DNA of 64,000 nucleotides from Aliarcobacter trophiarum LMG 25534. Lineage in GTDB: Bacteria; Campylobacterota; Campylobacteria; Campylobacterales; Arcobacteraceae. The position numbers were made by a program, and so were the translations under genes. Below are positions 18,774-27,596 of this stretch, in pieces. Every line of letters begins with the position of its first letter. Within the stretch, counting starts at the first letter, position 1. The notes under the pieces are model-generated. The model was not told where the DNA came from. It saw nothing but the letters and a program-made list of their open reading frames with translations, and ran no database searches. Where the stretch lies: assembly GCF_003355515.1 (NCBI RefSeq), contig NZ_CP031367.1:372001-436000 (forward strand). The letters run 5' to 3'.

Positions 18774-19979
18774 ATGAAAAAACATTTAATAGAGTTTTTA
18801 AAAGATATGGGAATAGAGCCAACATTTTTGGCTATGAGTATTTCTATACTACTTATAATAGTTTTTGTTTCAATATTAATTCATCTATTTTTACATAAAA
18901 TTATTTTGAGAGCTATAAAAAAAATTGATTCAAAAAAGAAAAATATTATAACTAGAGCTTTACTTGAAGAGAGTCTATTTCAAAGATTAGCTTTGGTTTT
19001 TCAAGGTTTAGTTGTATATTGGCAATCAACAATATGGATAGAAAAAGGTGTAATATATGAGACACTTTTAACAATATCATTGGTTTGGATATCTATATTT
19101 GGACTTTTAGCTATATATTCTATTATTGATAAAACTTTTAAAACACTTCATACTGCAACAGATGTACAATTTTTTGCTATGAGAACAATTATTCAAAGTA
19201 TCAAATTGATTTTTGGAATAATCTGTTTTATTTATATAGTAGCAATTTTAGCAGATAAATCTCCTGTTGCCATTTTAAGTGGACTTGGAGCTATGTCTGC
19301 TGTTTTAATGTTGGTATTTAAAGATACAATACTTGGATTTACAGCAGGATTACAGTTATCAACTAATAAGATGGTTCAAATTGGAGATTGGATTGAGATG
19401 CCAAAATATGGTGCAGATGGAGATGTTATAGATATTGGCTTAAATGTTGTAAAGGTTAGAAACTTTGATAAAACTATTACAACAATTCCAACTTATGCAC
19501 TTGTTTCTGACTCTTTTAAAAATTATAGAGGAATGAGAGAAAGTGGTGGAAGAAGGATAAAAAGAGCTATAAAAATTGATATAAAAAGTATAAAGTTTTT
19601 AGATGATGAAGATATAAAGAGATTAGAAAAAGCAAATTTATTGGCTCCTTATTTACATGAAAAGCAGTGTGAAATAAATGATTATAATGAGAAAAACAAT
19701 TTTGATTTAAGTGTTGCAATAAATGGAAGAAGGCTTACAAATATAGGTACATTAAGAGCTTATTTGCTTACATATTTAAGAAATCATCCAAATATAAATA
19801 AAGATATGACAATTATGGTGCGACAACTATCTCCTACAGAATATGGTATTCCTCTTGAGATTTATTGTTTTACAGCAACAACAGTTTGGATTGATTATGA
19901 AAATATTCAGTCAGATATTTTCGATCATATCTATTCAGTTTTGGGCGAGTTTGATATAAAATCATATCAATATGGATAA
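18774..19979 (+). CDS. mechanosensitive ion channel family protein (MscS-like, YbdG type)
   Basis: Inner-membrane channel of 401 residues. Several hydrophobic helices occupy about 15-190, and the pore-lining helix has the Gly/Ala pattern LSGLGAMSAVLMLVFKDTILG. The beta domain with QIGDWIEMPKYGADGDVIDIG follows. The size and the long C-terminal domain resemble E. coli YbdG, not the small MscS. Such proteins respond to membrane tension or osmotic shifts. The gene has its own TAGGAG site after the ppaC terminator. Confidence 0.85.
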   Translation: MKKHLIEFLKDMGIEPTFLAMSISILLIIVFVSILIHLFLHKIILRAIKKIDSKKKNIITRALLEESLFQRLALVFQGLVVYWQSTIWIEKGVIYETLLTISLVWISIFGLLAIYSIIDKTFKTLHTATDVQFFAMRTIIQSIKLIFGIICFIYIVAILADKSPVAILSGLGAMSAVLMLVFKDTILGFTAGLQLSTNKMVQIGDWIEMPKYGADGDVIDIGLNVVKVRNFDKTITTIPTYALVSDSFKNYRGMRESGGRRIKRAIKIDIKSIKFLDDEDIKRLEKANLLAPYLHEKQCEINDYNEKNNFDLSVAINGRRLTNIGTLRAYLLTYLRNHPNINKDMTIMVRQLSPTEYGIPLEIYCFTATTVWIDYENIQSDIFDHIYSVLGEFDIKSYQYG

Positions 19980-20027
19980 AAAATATATAATTGAAGATAC
20001 TTTCACTTATATATTAAAGTTTAAAAA

Positions 20028-20813
20028 ATGAAAAGTTGCATATTTAAGAATCTAAAATTAGACTTTATAGAGTTACGATATGTAGAAGATATAAAAGATT
20101 GTGTAAAGATGCATATACACGAAGAACTTACAATCACTGCAATAAAAAAAGGTTCATTAAATCTTATTTTCAATGATACTTGTATTGAACTAAAACCAAA
20201 TGAAATTACTATTATAAATAGTCAAGTTCCTCATAGTGCAACAACAAATGAAAAATCAAAAGATGGTTATGTTTTGTACTTAAAAAAAGAGTATTTACAA
20301 AAATTAGATTTTAATTTTTTATCAGCTTTTGAGTTAATCAAAAATAAAAATATATATAAAAGTTTTATAAAATTATCTGATTGTTTACTTGATACTAAAG
20401 TTTCTTTGATAGAAAAAGAGGAGGAACTTTATCTATTTTGTTTTACATTTTTCTCTTTTGAACAAACACAACAAAACTATAAAGAAGAGTCAATTTTAGC
20501 TATGAAGATAAAAAGGTATTTAGATGAAAATTATCTTGAAGAGCTTATCTTAGATGAGTTAGCTTTGAAGTTTGATTTAACAGTTGTTCATCTAATACGA
20601 GTATTTAAAAAGGAGTTTGGGCTTCCAATTCATTCATATATTTTAAATAAAAAAGTACATCTTGCAAAAGAGTTATTAGTGTCAAATATCTCTATTTCTC
20701 AAATAGCACAAAATAGTGGTTTTTTTGACCAAAGCCACTTAAATAGAAGCTTTAAAAGAATCTTTCAAATTACACCAAAAGCGTATCAAAAAAATATTTT
20801 TCCAAAATGTTAA
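20028..20813 (+). CDS. AraC family transcriptional regulator
   Basis: A 261-residue regulator with an N-terminal cupin-like ligand domain (about 15-95, including the HIHEELTITAIKKGSLNLIF segment) and a C-terminal pair of helix-turn-helices (about 160-258) with ISQIAQNSGFFDQSHLNRSFKRIF and the end motif TPKAYQK. The effector cannot be inferred. It sits 64 bases upstream of the leuA leader on the same strand, but a separate promoter lies between them, so it need not regulate leuA. There is no strong ribosome binding site before the ATG. Confidence 0.85.
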   Translation: MKSCIFKNLKLDFIELRYVEDIKDCVKMHIHEELTITAIKKGSLNLIFNDTCIELKPNEITIINSQVPHSATTNEKSKDGYVLYLKKEYLQKLDFNFLSAFELIKNKNIYKSFIKLSDCLLDTKVSLIEKEEELYLFCFTFFSFEQTQQNYKEESILAMKIKRYLDENYLEELILDELALKFDLTVVHLIRVFKKEFGLPIHSYILNKKVHLAKELLVSNISISQIAQNSGFFDQSHLNRSFKRIFQITPKAYQKNIFPKC

Positions 20814-20844
20814 TTTTGTACAAGATTTTATTTTTTGTAAAAGT

Positions 20845-20850
20845 TATAAT
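20845..20850 (+). promoter_or_regulatory. -10 element of the leuA leader transcript
   Basis: TATAAT in the context AAGTTATAATTTGC, 14 bases before the AAAGGAG ribosome binding site at 20864-20870. Transcription would start around 20857 and include the 20-codon leader. Confidence 0.6.
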
Positions 20851-20876
20851 TTGCAAAATTTATAAAGGAGTTTAAC

Positions 20877-20939
20877 ATGGATGTAAATATTATAAAACAA
20901 ATTATCTATTTTTCTCTTCTCTGCCTCAAAACTTTCTAA
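20877..20939 (+). CDS. putative leucine-rich leader peptide upstream of leuA
   Basis: A 20-codon open frame, MDVNIIKQIIYFSLLCLKTF, with an ideal ribosome binding site AAAGGAG seven bases before its ATG and a TATAAT box just upstream. It ends 55 bases before the 2-isopropylmalate synthase gene. Three Leu codons occur within four positions (CTT CTC TGC CTC), using CTC codons that are rare in this AT-rich genome. That is the pattern expected of a peptide sensing charged leucyl-tRNA. No terminator hairpin is visible between the leader and leuA, so control by translation coupling or Rho is more likely than a classical attenuator. The role is inference. Confidence 0.6.
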   Translation: MDVNIIKQIIYFSLLCLKTF

Positions 20940-20994
20940 TACTTAAAACATAAAAAAACAAATCAAAAAATAAAAAATCATAACGGAGTAAACC

Positions 20995-22320
20995 ATGAGT
21001 TTCAAAAAATATAAGCAATATCCAATTGTTAAAAATTTCAAAAGAGAATGGGCAGATAAAACTATAACAAAAGCACCAATTTATTGTAGTGTAGATTTAA
21101 GAGATGGAAATCAAGCCTTGATAAACCCTTTAACTGTTGAACAAAAATTGGAGTATTTTAAAGCTTTAGTAAAAATGGGTTTTAAACAAATAGAAGTTAG
21201 TTATCCAAGTGCTAGTGATACAGATTTTAACTTTACTAGAAAATTAATAGAAGAGGACTTAGTTCCTGATGATGTAGCCATTCAGATTTTAATTCCTTCA
21301 AAAAAAGAGTGGATTAAAAAAAGCGTTGAAGCTATGAAAGATGTAAAAAATGGAATCTTCCATTTATACAATCCAACAAATGAGTTTCAAAGAAGAGTTG
21401 TTTTTCAAAAAAGTGATGATGAAATAATACAAATGGCAGTTGAAGCTATGCAATATTTAGGTGAACTTACAAAAGATTTTGAAGGAAAGGTAACTTATCA
21501 ATATTCACCAGAAAGCTTTTCTCAAACAGATTTAGAGTTCGCTGTAAAAATTTGCAATGAAGTTATAGATGTAGTAAAACCAACTATTGATAAGAAGATG
21601 ATAATAAACTTACCAAATACCCTTGAAGCTTGCACAGCGAATGTATACGCAGATAGAATAGAGTGGATGTGTAAGAATTTAAATTATCGTGAAGCTTTGA
21701 TTATTAGTGTTCATCCTCATAATGATAGAGGAACTTCAGTAGCAAGTGCTGAGTTAGCTGTACTTGCAGGTGCTCAGAAAGTTGAGGGAACACTATTTGG
21801 AAATGGTGAAAGGGCAGGGAACTTAGATATAATAAATTTTGCTTTTAATATTTATTCACAAGGAATTGACCCAAAACTTGATTTATCAATAATCGATGAA
21901 GTAAAAGATATGTATGAAGATAAAACGGGAATTTTGGTACATCCAAGACATCCTTTTGTTGGCGATATGATATTTACTGCTTTTAGTGGAGGACATCAAG
22001 ATGCTATCAAAAAAGGAATAGATTTTTATAGACAAACAAATAGTAAAATTTGGAATGTACCATATTTACCAATAGATCCAAAAGATATAAAAAGAGGATA
22101 TGAAAAAGTTATACGTGTAAACTCTCAATCAGGAAAAGGAGGAGTAAGTTTTATAATAAGTGAATTTTTAGGTGTAAATATAAATAAAGATGAAGCTATA
22201 AAATTTGGTTTAGTCATAAAAGAAGAATCAGATAGATTAAAAAGAGAGTTGAAAAGAGATGAAATAATAGAGCTTTATAAAAAACATATAAGTGAACAAA
22301 ATGAAGCTTTTTATAACTGA
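20995..22320 (+). CDS. leuA: 2-isopropylmalate synthase, lacking the C-terminal regulatory domain
   Basis: Condenses acetyl-CoA with 2-oxoisovalerate in the first step of leucine synthesis. The TIM barrel carries DLRDGNQ at 34-40 and the metal-binding HPHNDRGT from His240, and the style matches the IPMS2 (actinobacterial-type) branch. The protein is only 441 residues. It ends just after the linker helices, so the C-terminal LeuA dimer domain of about 120 residues that mediates leucine feedback in classical enzymes is absent. Only 71 bases separate it from sodB, so no detached domain follows. It starts at ATG 20995 after AACGGAG. Another acyl substrate cannot be excluded. Confidence 0.85.
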   Translation: MSFKKYKQYPIVKNFKREWADKTITKAPIYCSVDLRDGNQALINPLTVEQKLEYFKALVKMGFKQIEVSYPSASDTDFNFTRKLIEEDLVPDDVAIQILIPSKKEWIKKSVEAMKDVKNGIFHLYNPTNEFQRRVVFQKSDDEIIQMAVEAMQYLGELTKDFEGKVTYQYSPESFSQTDLEFAVKICNEVIDVVKPTIDKKMIINLPNTLEACTANVYADRIEWMCKNLNYREALIISVHPHNDRGTSVASAELAVLAGAQKVEGTLFGNGERAGNLDIINFAFNIYSQGIDPKLDLSIIDEVKDMYEDKTGILVHPRHPFVGDMIFTAFSGGHQDAIKKGIDFYRQTNSKIWNVPYLPIDPKDIKRGYEKVIRVNSQSGKGGVSFIISEFLGVNINKDEAIKFGLVIKEESDRLKRELKRDEIIELYKKHISEQNEAFYN

Positions 22321-22391
22321 TATTTTTAAGTCAAAGCAAATTAAAAAAATTGTATCCTATATAGTTTTAAAATTTAAATAAAGGATATTAT

Positions 22392-22958
22392 ATGAAACAC
22401 GAATTAATGAAATTACCATATGCAAGTTTAGCTCCACTTATGTCAGATGAGACTTTAGAGTATCATCATGGGAAACATCACAATACTTATGTTACAAATT
22501 TAAATAACCTAATTGCAGGGACAAAATTTGAAGAAATGAGTCTTGAAGATATTGTAAAAAAATCTGAAGGTGGATTATTTAATAATGCTGCTCAAGTGTT
22601 TAACCACGATTTCTTTTTCAATGGTTTAACTCCAACTCAAGGTGCAATTCCAGCAAATGTTGAAGCTGCTTTAACAAAAGCTTTTGGAAGTGTTGATAAA
22701 TTTAAAGAAGAGTTTACAGCTAAAGCTATTGGACAATTTGGTTCAGGATGGGCTTGGTTAGTTCTTGATGGAGCTAATTTAAAAATTGTTACAACTTCAA
22801 ATGCAGGATGTCCAATAACTGATGGATTAAAACCTGTTTTAACATGTGATGTGTGGGAACATGCATACTATATTGATACAAGAAATGCAAGACCAAAATT
22901 CTTAGAAAATTTCTGGAAACTTGTAAACTGGGATGTAGTAGCTAAAAAACTAGCATAA
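22392..22958 (+). CDS. sodB: superoxide dismutase, Fe type
   Basis: Converts superoxide to hydrogen peroxide and oxygen in the cytoplasm. The 188-residue protein has the metal ligands in HHGKHHNTYV, NHDFFFNGL and DVWEHAYY. The FNNAAQVFNH segment places the active-site glutamine as in iron enzymes, and GSGWAWLV is present. An AAAGGA site precedes the ATG. A symmetric terminator separates it from the convergent doxX gene. Catalase at 34441 would remove the peroxide made here. Confidence 0.95.
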   Translation: MKHELMKLPYASLAPLMSDETLEYHHGKHHNTYVTNLNNLIAGTKFEEMSLEDIVKKSEGGLFNNAAQVFNHDFFFNGLTPTQGAIPANVEAALTKAFGSVDKFKEEFTAKAIGQFGSGWAWLVLDGANLKIVTTSNAGCPITDGLKPVLTCDVWEHAYYIDTRNARPKFLENFWKLVNWDVVAKKLA

Positions 22959-22967
22959 TTTAAAAGT

Positions 22968-22994
22968 AAAAGTATGGAGATTTTCCATACTTTT
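22968..22994. terminator. Terminator between convergent sodB and doxX
   Basis: An 11-bp stem (arms 22968-22978 and 22984-22994) with a 5-base loop and A/T flanks on both sides, so it may act in both directions. Confidence 0.7.
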
Positions 22995-23017
22995 ATATAA
23001 AATAAACTCAAATAATC

Positions 23018-23458
23018 TTAGTTGTTTTTACAACTTTTATTACATTTTGCATCTAAACTATATTTCCCAGCCCCAATAAACATAATAGAAACTGAAGCTA
23101 AAAGATATAATAAAGGTAACTCAATCACAGGACCACCAGTTTTTCCTAAAACAAATAAATCTGAACTATGAGCTAAGAAAATAGCAAAAACCATTGTTAA
23201 TGCAAAAAATAGAGATGAAATTCTAGTAAATAGACCTAGAATAATTAAAATAGGGAAAAGAATCTCTCCTAAATATACACCATAAGCAAAAAATTCTGGT
23301 AAACCAGCTTGAGTAACTAAAAATTTGATACCATCAATTCCATTTAAAAATTTAGCAATACCATGAAATAGCATAAGTCCTGCTATACTTACTCTTAAAA
23401 TTAATTTTCCTATCTCTTCATTTAAAATATAAGATAATTTATTTTCACAACATCTCAT
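23018..23458 (-). CDS. DoxX family membrane protein
   Basis: A 146-residue protein with four membrane helices. The family pattern is LRVSIAGLMLFHGIAKFLNG in the first helix and YGVYLGEILFPILIILGLFTR in the second. DoxX-like proteins are linked to redox and thiol or quinone stress, but the reaction is unclear. Unusually, both ends carry cysteines: RCCEN at the N-terminus and CNKSCKNN at the C-terminus, which may bind metal or sense redox state. An AAAGGAG site precedes the ATG, and a palindrome overlaps its likely -35 region. Confidence 0.85.
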   Translation of the reverse strand: MRCCENKLSYILNEEIGKLILRVSIAGLMLFHGIAKFLNGIDGIKFLVTQAGLPEFFAYGVYLGEILFPILIILGLFTRISSLFFALTMVFAIFLAHSSDLFVLGKTGGPVIELPLLYLLASVSIMFIGAGKYSLDAKCNKSCKNN

Positions 23459-23484
23459 AAAAGCTCCTTTAAAAAAATTTTGAA

Positions 23485-23490
23485 ATTGTA
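23485..23490 (-). promoter_or_regulatory. Putative -10 element of doxX
   Basis: TACAAT on the minus strand in the context GATACAATTTC, 27 bases before the doxX start codon. Confidence 0.45.
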
Positions 23491-23512
23491 TCTTGTTTAA
23501 AGTTAAATTAAC

Positions 23513-23524
23513 TACTAATTAGTA
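23513..23524. promoter_or_regulatory. Candidate operator upstream of doxX
   Basis: The perfect 12-bp palindrome TACTAATTAGTA overlaps the position expected for the -35 region of the doxX promoter. Short A/T palindromes with TACT/AGTA ends are typical targets of MarR/HxlR-type redox repressors. That assignment is inference. Confidence 0.4.
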
Positions 23525-23550
23525 ATATATTTTTAAAAATTAAACTAATT

Positions 23551-24606
23551 TTATTTAAATTCTATTTTTCCTTGGCTTGAAAGTAATGCTCCGCAAAGAT
23601 TATATAAAACTCTAGCTCCAACATTTAAATCCCACTCATTATCTCCAACTTCGCATAAATCAAATCCAATGATTTTTTTTCCACTTTTTACAATCATAAA
23701 GATAAGATGTTCAAGCTCTCCATATCTTAATCCACTTGGAACTGGAGTTCCTGTATTTGGGCAGTTTAAAGGTTCAAGTCCATCTATATCAACAGATAGA
23801 TATACATTTTGTGGTAGTTGTTCAATGTATGGTAAAAAGATATCTTCAAGAGATTTCCCACTTGCTAGTTGGCATTGCATATCTGTATCGTATAGACAAG
23901 CTCCTTTTTTTTCTAAATTAGTCATTCTTTTTGCTTCTTCGCTACTATAGTCTCTAATCCCTATTTGTACTAGCTTTGAGACCTTAGAACAATCTTTTAA
24001 AACATTATAAAAAATAGATGCATGAGAGTAAGTAAAACCTTCATAAGCCTCTCTTAAATCATGATGGGCATCTATATGAAGTATTCCAAAATCTTCTTTC
24101 GTTGAGTCATTTATAGCTTTTATTTGTCCATAAGGAGTTGAGTGGTCACCTCCAACTAAAGCAGCAAATTTTCCATTTTCTATAGTTTCCATACTCTTTT
24201 TATATACATAATCATTTAAGTATTTTGAAGCTTCATTTACAAAGGCTAAAGATTTTTTGTCCTCTTTTGAGATCTCTAAAGCTTCTATTACTTTTATAGC
24301 TTTTTTTCTTGCAACAATACTTAGTTTTTTTATTCTTTTTGAATAATCTAACATTGTAATTCCAGCTTTATAAGGCTTTATATAGTGATAATTTTCTAAA
24401 TCTAGTTGGTGACTAGCTTCTTTAAAACTACTTGCAGCTTTTGCAGTTCCTTCCCCATAAGATACAGTTGCTTCCCATGGAACAGGAAGAATTATTAAAC
24501 TAGCCTCTTTGGGATCAAGTTTTCCTCCCAAAAAACCATCATCTTTTTTTGGAGGAAGCCCTTTTTCTAAAATTTCTATATCCTCTTTTAAGCTTCTAAA
24601 TTTCAT
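23551..24606 (-). CDS. ureohydrolase family protein (agmatinase/arginase-like)
   Basis: A 351-residue arginase/agmatinase/formiminoglutamase superfamily protein. The binuclear manganese motifs are all present: GGDHS, DAHHD and SVDIDGLEP. The N-terminal region is longer than in arginase and includes PVPWEATVSYGEGTA. This form is usually annotated agmatinase, which would make putrescine from agmatine, but arginase or another guanidino substrate is possible. A GGAGA site precedes the ATG. It is divergent from the diguanylate cyclase at 24755. Confidence 0.82.
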   Translation of the reverse strand: MKFRSLKEDIEILEKGLPPKKDDGFLGGKLDPKEASLIILPVPWEATVSYGEGTAKAASSFKEASHQLDLENYHYIKPYKAGITMLDYSKRIKKLSIVARKKAIKVIEALEISKEDKKSLAFVNEASKYLNDYVYKKSMETIENGKFAALVGGDHSTPYGQIKAINDSTKEDFGILHIDAHHDLREAYEGFTYSHASIFYNVLKDCSKVSKLVQIGIRDYSSEEAKRMTNLEKKGACLYDTDMQCQLASGKSLEDIFLPYIEQLPQNVYLSVDIDGLEPLNCPNTGTPVPSGLRYGELEHLIFMIVKSGKKIIGFDLCEVGDNEWDLNVGARVLYNLCGALLSSQGKIEFK

Positions 24607-24754
24607 AATATCTCCTAAAGTTTTTTTGAAGTTTAGTCAAGTTTTGCTTTTTTTGTATTTAATCTATTCTTATTTTATATTTTAAAAAATTATCAGATTT
24701 ACCTAAAGATAACTATTTTTCTGATAGAATTTAAGAAAATTTAGGAAAATATAT

Positions 24755-26860
24755 TTGAAACTATTACATACTATTAGAAAATCTATATTTTTAACAACTT
24801 TTTTATCACTTGTTTTTGCCTTTTCTATCTCGTTTTTATCTCAATATAACTTTTTCTTTAAAAATCTAAAACAATTAGAATTTGAGTTTGTAGAACAAAA
24901 AAAGAAAGAGGTGAAAAATGAAGTTTTAATGCTTCATGGTCTTATAAAATATAAAGAGGAGCTTCTTTATAAAACTCTAGAAGAAAAGTTAAAAAATAGA
25001 GTTAATCAAGCTTACTCTTTGGCTCTTAGTATATACAATAAAAATGTAGGTATAAAGAGTGAAGATGAGATAAAACTTTTAATTGCAAAAGCTCTTTTAG
25101 ATTTTAAGTTTCAAGATAAAAATGAGTATTTCTTTATAAATAGTAATAGTGGAAATGCTATATTGTTTAACAAAGAGATAAGATTAAGTGAAAATTTAAA
25201 TATCTTAGACTTAAAAGATATAAATAATAAAAATATAGTACAAACTCAAATAAAAATAGCAAAAGAGAGTAAAGAGGGGTTTACTATAAATAGTTTTGTT
25301 AAACCAAGTGGTGATTCTAAAGAGTATACAAAATTAACATACATAAAACTTTTTGAACCATTTGATTGGCATATTGGAACAGGAGAATATCTTGATGCTT
25401 TAAGAGAGAAAAATAAGAGTGAATTTTTGGATTGGATAAGTTCATTAAAATATGAAAATAGCCAATACACTTTTTTAAATACAACAGATGGATATAGTTT
25501 AATATTTGAAGGTAAAAAATTACAACATCCAGAGAAACACCCTTTTCCAAACTATTTAAAAAAACAAGTAGAGATTTCAAAAAATCAAGATGGTGGTTTT
25601 TATGAGTATAAATTTAAAAAACCAAATAGTGTAGAAGTATTTGATAAAATCTCTTATGTTAAAGAGTATGATACTTATGGTTGGATTATTGGAAGTGGAG
25701 TTTATTTAGATGAGGTTAAAAATGATATTCAAAATAAAGAGCTTTTTTTTAGGGAAAATATAAATAGACAACTCTTTTTATTAATTACAATTTTTATAAT
25801 TATAGTTATGGTAGCCTATATAATATCTATAAAAATTTCAAAGTATATAAATATAAATATAGAAAATATAATTAGTTCATTTACTAAGGCCTCTTTTGAA
25901 AATAGTATAATGGATACAAGTAGATTAACATATAGTGAGTTTATAGGTTTAGCAGATAGTTTAAACTATACTCTTACAAATAATATTTTAGCGGAAGAGA
26001 AGCTTCAAGAGTATATAAAAATAGTAAATCAAAATGTAATTACATCAACAACAAATAAAGATGGTGTAATCATAGATGTTAGTGAAGCTTTTTGTGAAAT
26101 TTCTGGATATACAAAAGAGGAGACTATAGGAAAAACTCATAGTATTGTAAGACATCCAGATGTTCCTATTGAATTTTATAAAAATATGTGGGATACTCTT
26201 TTAGCTAAAAAAGAGTGGAGAGGTGAGATACGAAACTTAAATAAATCTGAGAAAGAGTATTGGGTTTTTGCAAGTATTACACCAATAATAAAGCATGGTG
26301 AGATAGAAGGTTTTACTGCAATTAGAACAAATATTACAGATAAAAAACATATAGAAAAATTATCTATCACAGATGAACTTACAACTTTGTATAATAGAAG
26401 ATATTTTAATATTAAATTTGAAGATGAGATAAAAAGAGCAAAAAGGGACAAAAAGACTATTTGCATAATAATCTTAGATATTGACTACTTTAAACAATAC
26501 AACGATACATATGGGCATCAAAAGGGTGATTATGTACTTTTTGAAGTTTCAAAGGTTTTAAAAGTAAAAACAAATAGAGCTAGTGATTTTGCATTTAGAG
26601 TTGGTGGAGAAGAGTTTGTGATTATTGCTAGTATAGAAGAAGATAAGATTTTACAATTTGTAAGTAGTATAAAAGAGGGTATTGAAAACTTAAAAATAGA
26701 GCATATTGGAAATAAGGCATCAAAGTATGTAACTGCTTCTTTTGGTGTAGTTTGTATTAAAGATACAAATACTTTAACTTTTCACGAGCTATACAAAAAG
26801 GCTGATGATAACCTTTATGAAGCAAAGAAAGCAGGAAGAAATAGTATATTTTTTGAGTAA
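24755..26860 (+). CDS. diguanylate cyclase with tandem Cache sensor, PAS and GGDEF domains
   Basis: Membrane-bound signal protein of 701 residues making c-di-GMP. Order: membrane helix at about 10-28; two periplasmic Cache_2-like repeats (about 40-320, each ending in a GTGEYLD or GSGVYLDEV pattern); second membrane helix at 337-358; PAS domain at about 425-525; GGDEF domain at about 540-701. The active site is GGEEF near 616, with the product-inhibition motif RASD exactly five residues upstream, so it should be active and feedback regulated. The start is TTG at 24755 preceded by TTAGGAAA. The Cache ligand is unknown. Confidence 0.88.
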   Translation: MKLLHTIRKSIFLTTFLSLVFAFSISFLSQYNFFFKNLKQLEFEFVEQKKKEVKNEVLMLHGLIKYKEELLYKTLEEKLKNRVNQAYSLALSIYNKNVGIKSEDEIKLLIAKALLDFKFQDKNEYFFINSNSGNAILFNKEIRLSENLNILDLKDINNKNIVQTQIKIAKESKEGFTINSFVKPSGDSKEYTKLTYIKLFEPFDWHIGTGEYLDALREKNKSEFLDWISSLKYENSQYTFLNTTDGYSLIFEGKKLQHPEKHPFPNYLKKQVEISKNQDGGFYEYKFKKPNSVEVFDKISYVKEYDTYGWIIGSGVYLDEVKNDIQNKELFFRENINRQLFLLITIFIIIVMVAYIISIKISKYININIENIISSFTKASFENSIMDTSRLTYSEFIGLADSLNYTLTNNILAEEKLQEYIKIVNQNVITSTTNKDGVIIDVSEAFCEISGYTKEETIGKTHSIVRHPDVPIEFYKNMWDTLLAKKEWRGEIRNLNKSEKEYWVFASITPIIKHGEIEGFTAIRTNITDKKHIEKLSITDELTTLYNRRYFNIKFEDEIKRAKRDKKTICIIILDIDYFKQYNDTYGHQKGDYVLFEVSKVLKVKTNRASDFAFRVGGEEFVIIASIEEDKILQFVSSIKEGIENLKIEHIGNKASKYVTASFGVVCIKDTNTLTFHELYKKADDNLYEAKKAGRNSIFFE

Positions 26861-26869
26861 AGAAGTATA

Positions 26870-27526
26870 TTAACCTCTTTTAAACTCAAAAATTTTACCT
26901 TTATAAGGTTCATCTAAAAAATCTAAATCTTCAGGTTTAAATGAATTTAAAGTAAATCCATAATTTTCCATCTCTTTATTAAATTTTGCTTGATGTCCTC
27001 TATTTGGATTTGCTAAAATAACTGTACATTTATCTTTTGTATGAGCATTGATAAAAGATGATAGAAGCTCCACATGATCTCTTTCATAAAGTAAATCACT
27101 ACCAATTATTAAATCAAATTTTCCAAGTTTTTCTGAGTATATTTTATTCCAGTCAACTCTTACAAAAGGTATCTCATCATCATTATTAAGTTCTGTATTT
27201 ATATCTAAAAAGCTTTCAGCTTCAGGGTGATAATCTGTTGCAGTTATATCTGCATCTAATTTGTTTAAAATAAGGCTAGAAAGTCCAATTCCACAACCAA
27301 CTTCTAGTATTCTTTTGTTTTTGAAATCATAATCTTGAATATATTTTGCTAAAACTTCAGCTGAAGGCCAAATTACTCCAAAAATAGGCCAAGTAGCACT
27401 TGATATTCCTAAATTCTTTGCTATATTTTTTGTATCACTAAATTGTTGAGTATCTTTTAGTGTCCTAATATGAATATCTTCTTCCCCAAACTCAATGGTT
27501 TGATATTTAAATCTTATATTTTTCAT
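26870..27526 (-). CDS. class I SAM-dependent methyltransferase (Methyltransf_16-like)
   Basis: A 218-residue methyltransferase. The SAM-binding glycine motif is RILEVGCGIGLSSLIL at about 68-83, then DITATDYHPEA, and the post-II segment DLIIGSDLLYERDHVELL matches the lysine/histidine protein methyltransferase group. The substrate is likely a protein, but this is not shown by the sequence. It is convergent with the diguanylate cyclase with only 9 bases between. Its start overlaps a short upstream frame at 27507-27596, which could couple its translation. Confidence 0.8.
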   Translation of the reverse strand: MKNIRFKYQTIEFGEEDIHIRTLKDTQQFSDTKNIAKNLGISSATWPIFGVIWPSAEVLAKYIQDYDFKNKRILEVGCGIGLSSLILNKLDADITATDYHPEAESFLDINTELNNDDEIPFVRVDWNKIYSEKLGKFDLIIGSDLLYERDHVELLSSFINAHTKDKCTVILANPNRGHQAKFNKEMENYGFTLNSFKPEDLDFLDEPYKGKIFEFKRG

Positions 27527-27596
27527 AACTCTGGTAAAGCTCCGTAACTTTCTCTAAATTTAACCATCTTGTTGGCTTAATAAACTCTATTGTCAT
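27507..27596 (-). CDS. short upstream ORF overlapping the methyltransferase start
   Basis: A 29-codon frame beginning MTIEFIKPTRWLNLEKV with AGGAA five bases before its ATG. It ends in a TAA 20 bases inside the methyltransferase gene in another frame. This arrangement allows translational coupling. No repeated codon suggests attenuation. The sequence is not recognised and it may be a chance frame. Confidence 0.35.
   Translation of the reverse strand: MTIEFIKPTRWLNLEKVTELYQSYEKYKI

Noticed and set aside
20940-20994. Classical attenuator terminator between the Leu leader and leuA
   Set aside because: The segment is A-rich with no stable inverted repeat or T tract.
22321-22391. Possible frameshifted remnant of the LeuA regulatory domain
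   Set aside because: The gap is only 71 bases and shows no coding similarity in any frame, so the short enzyme is native.
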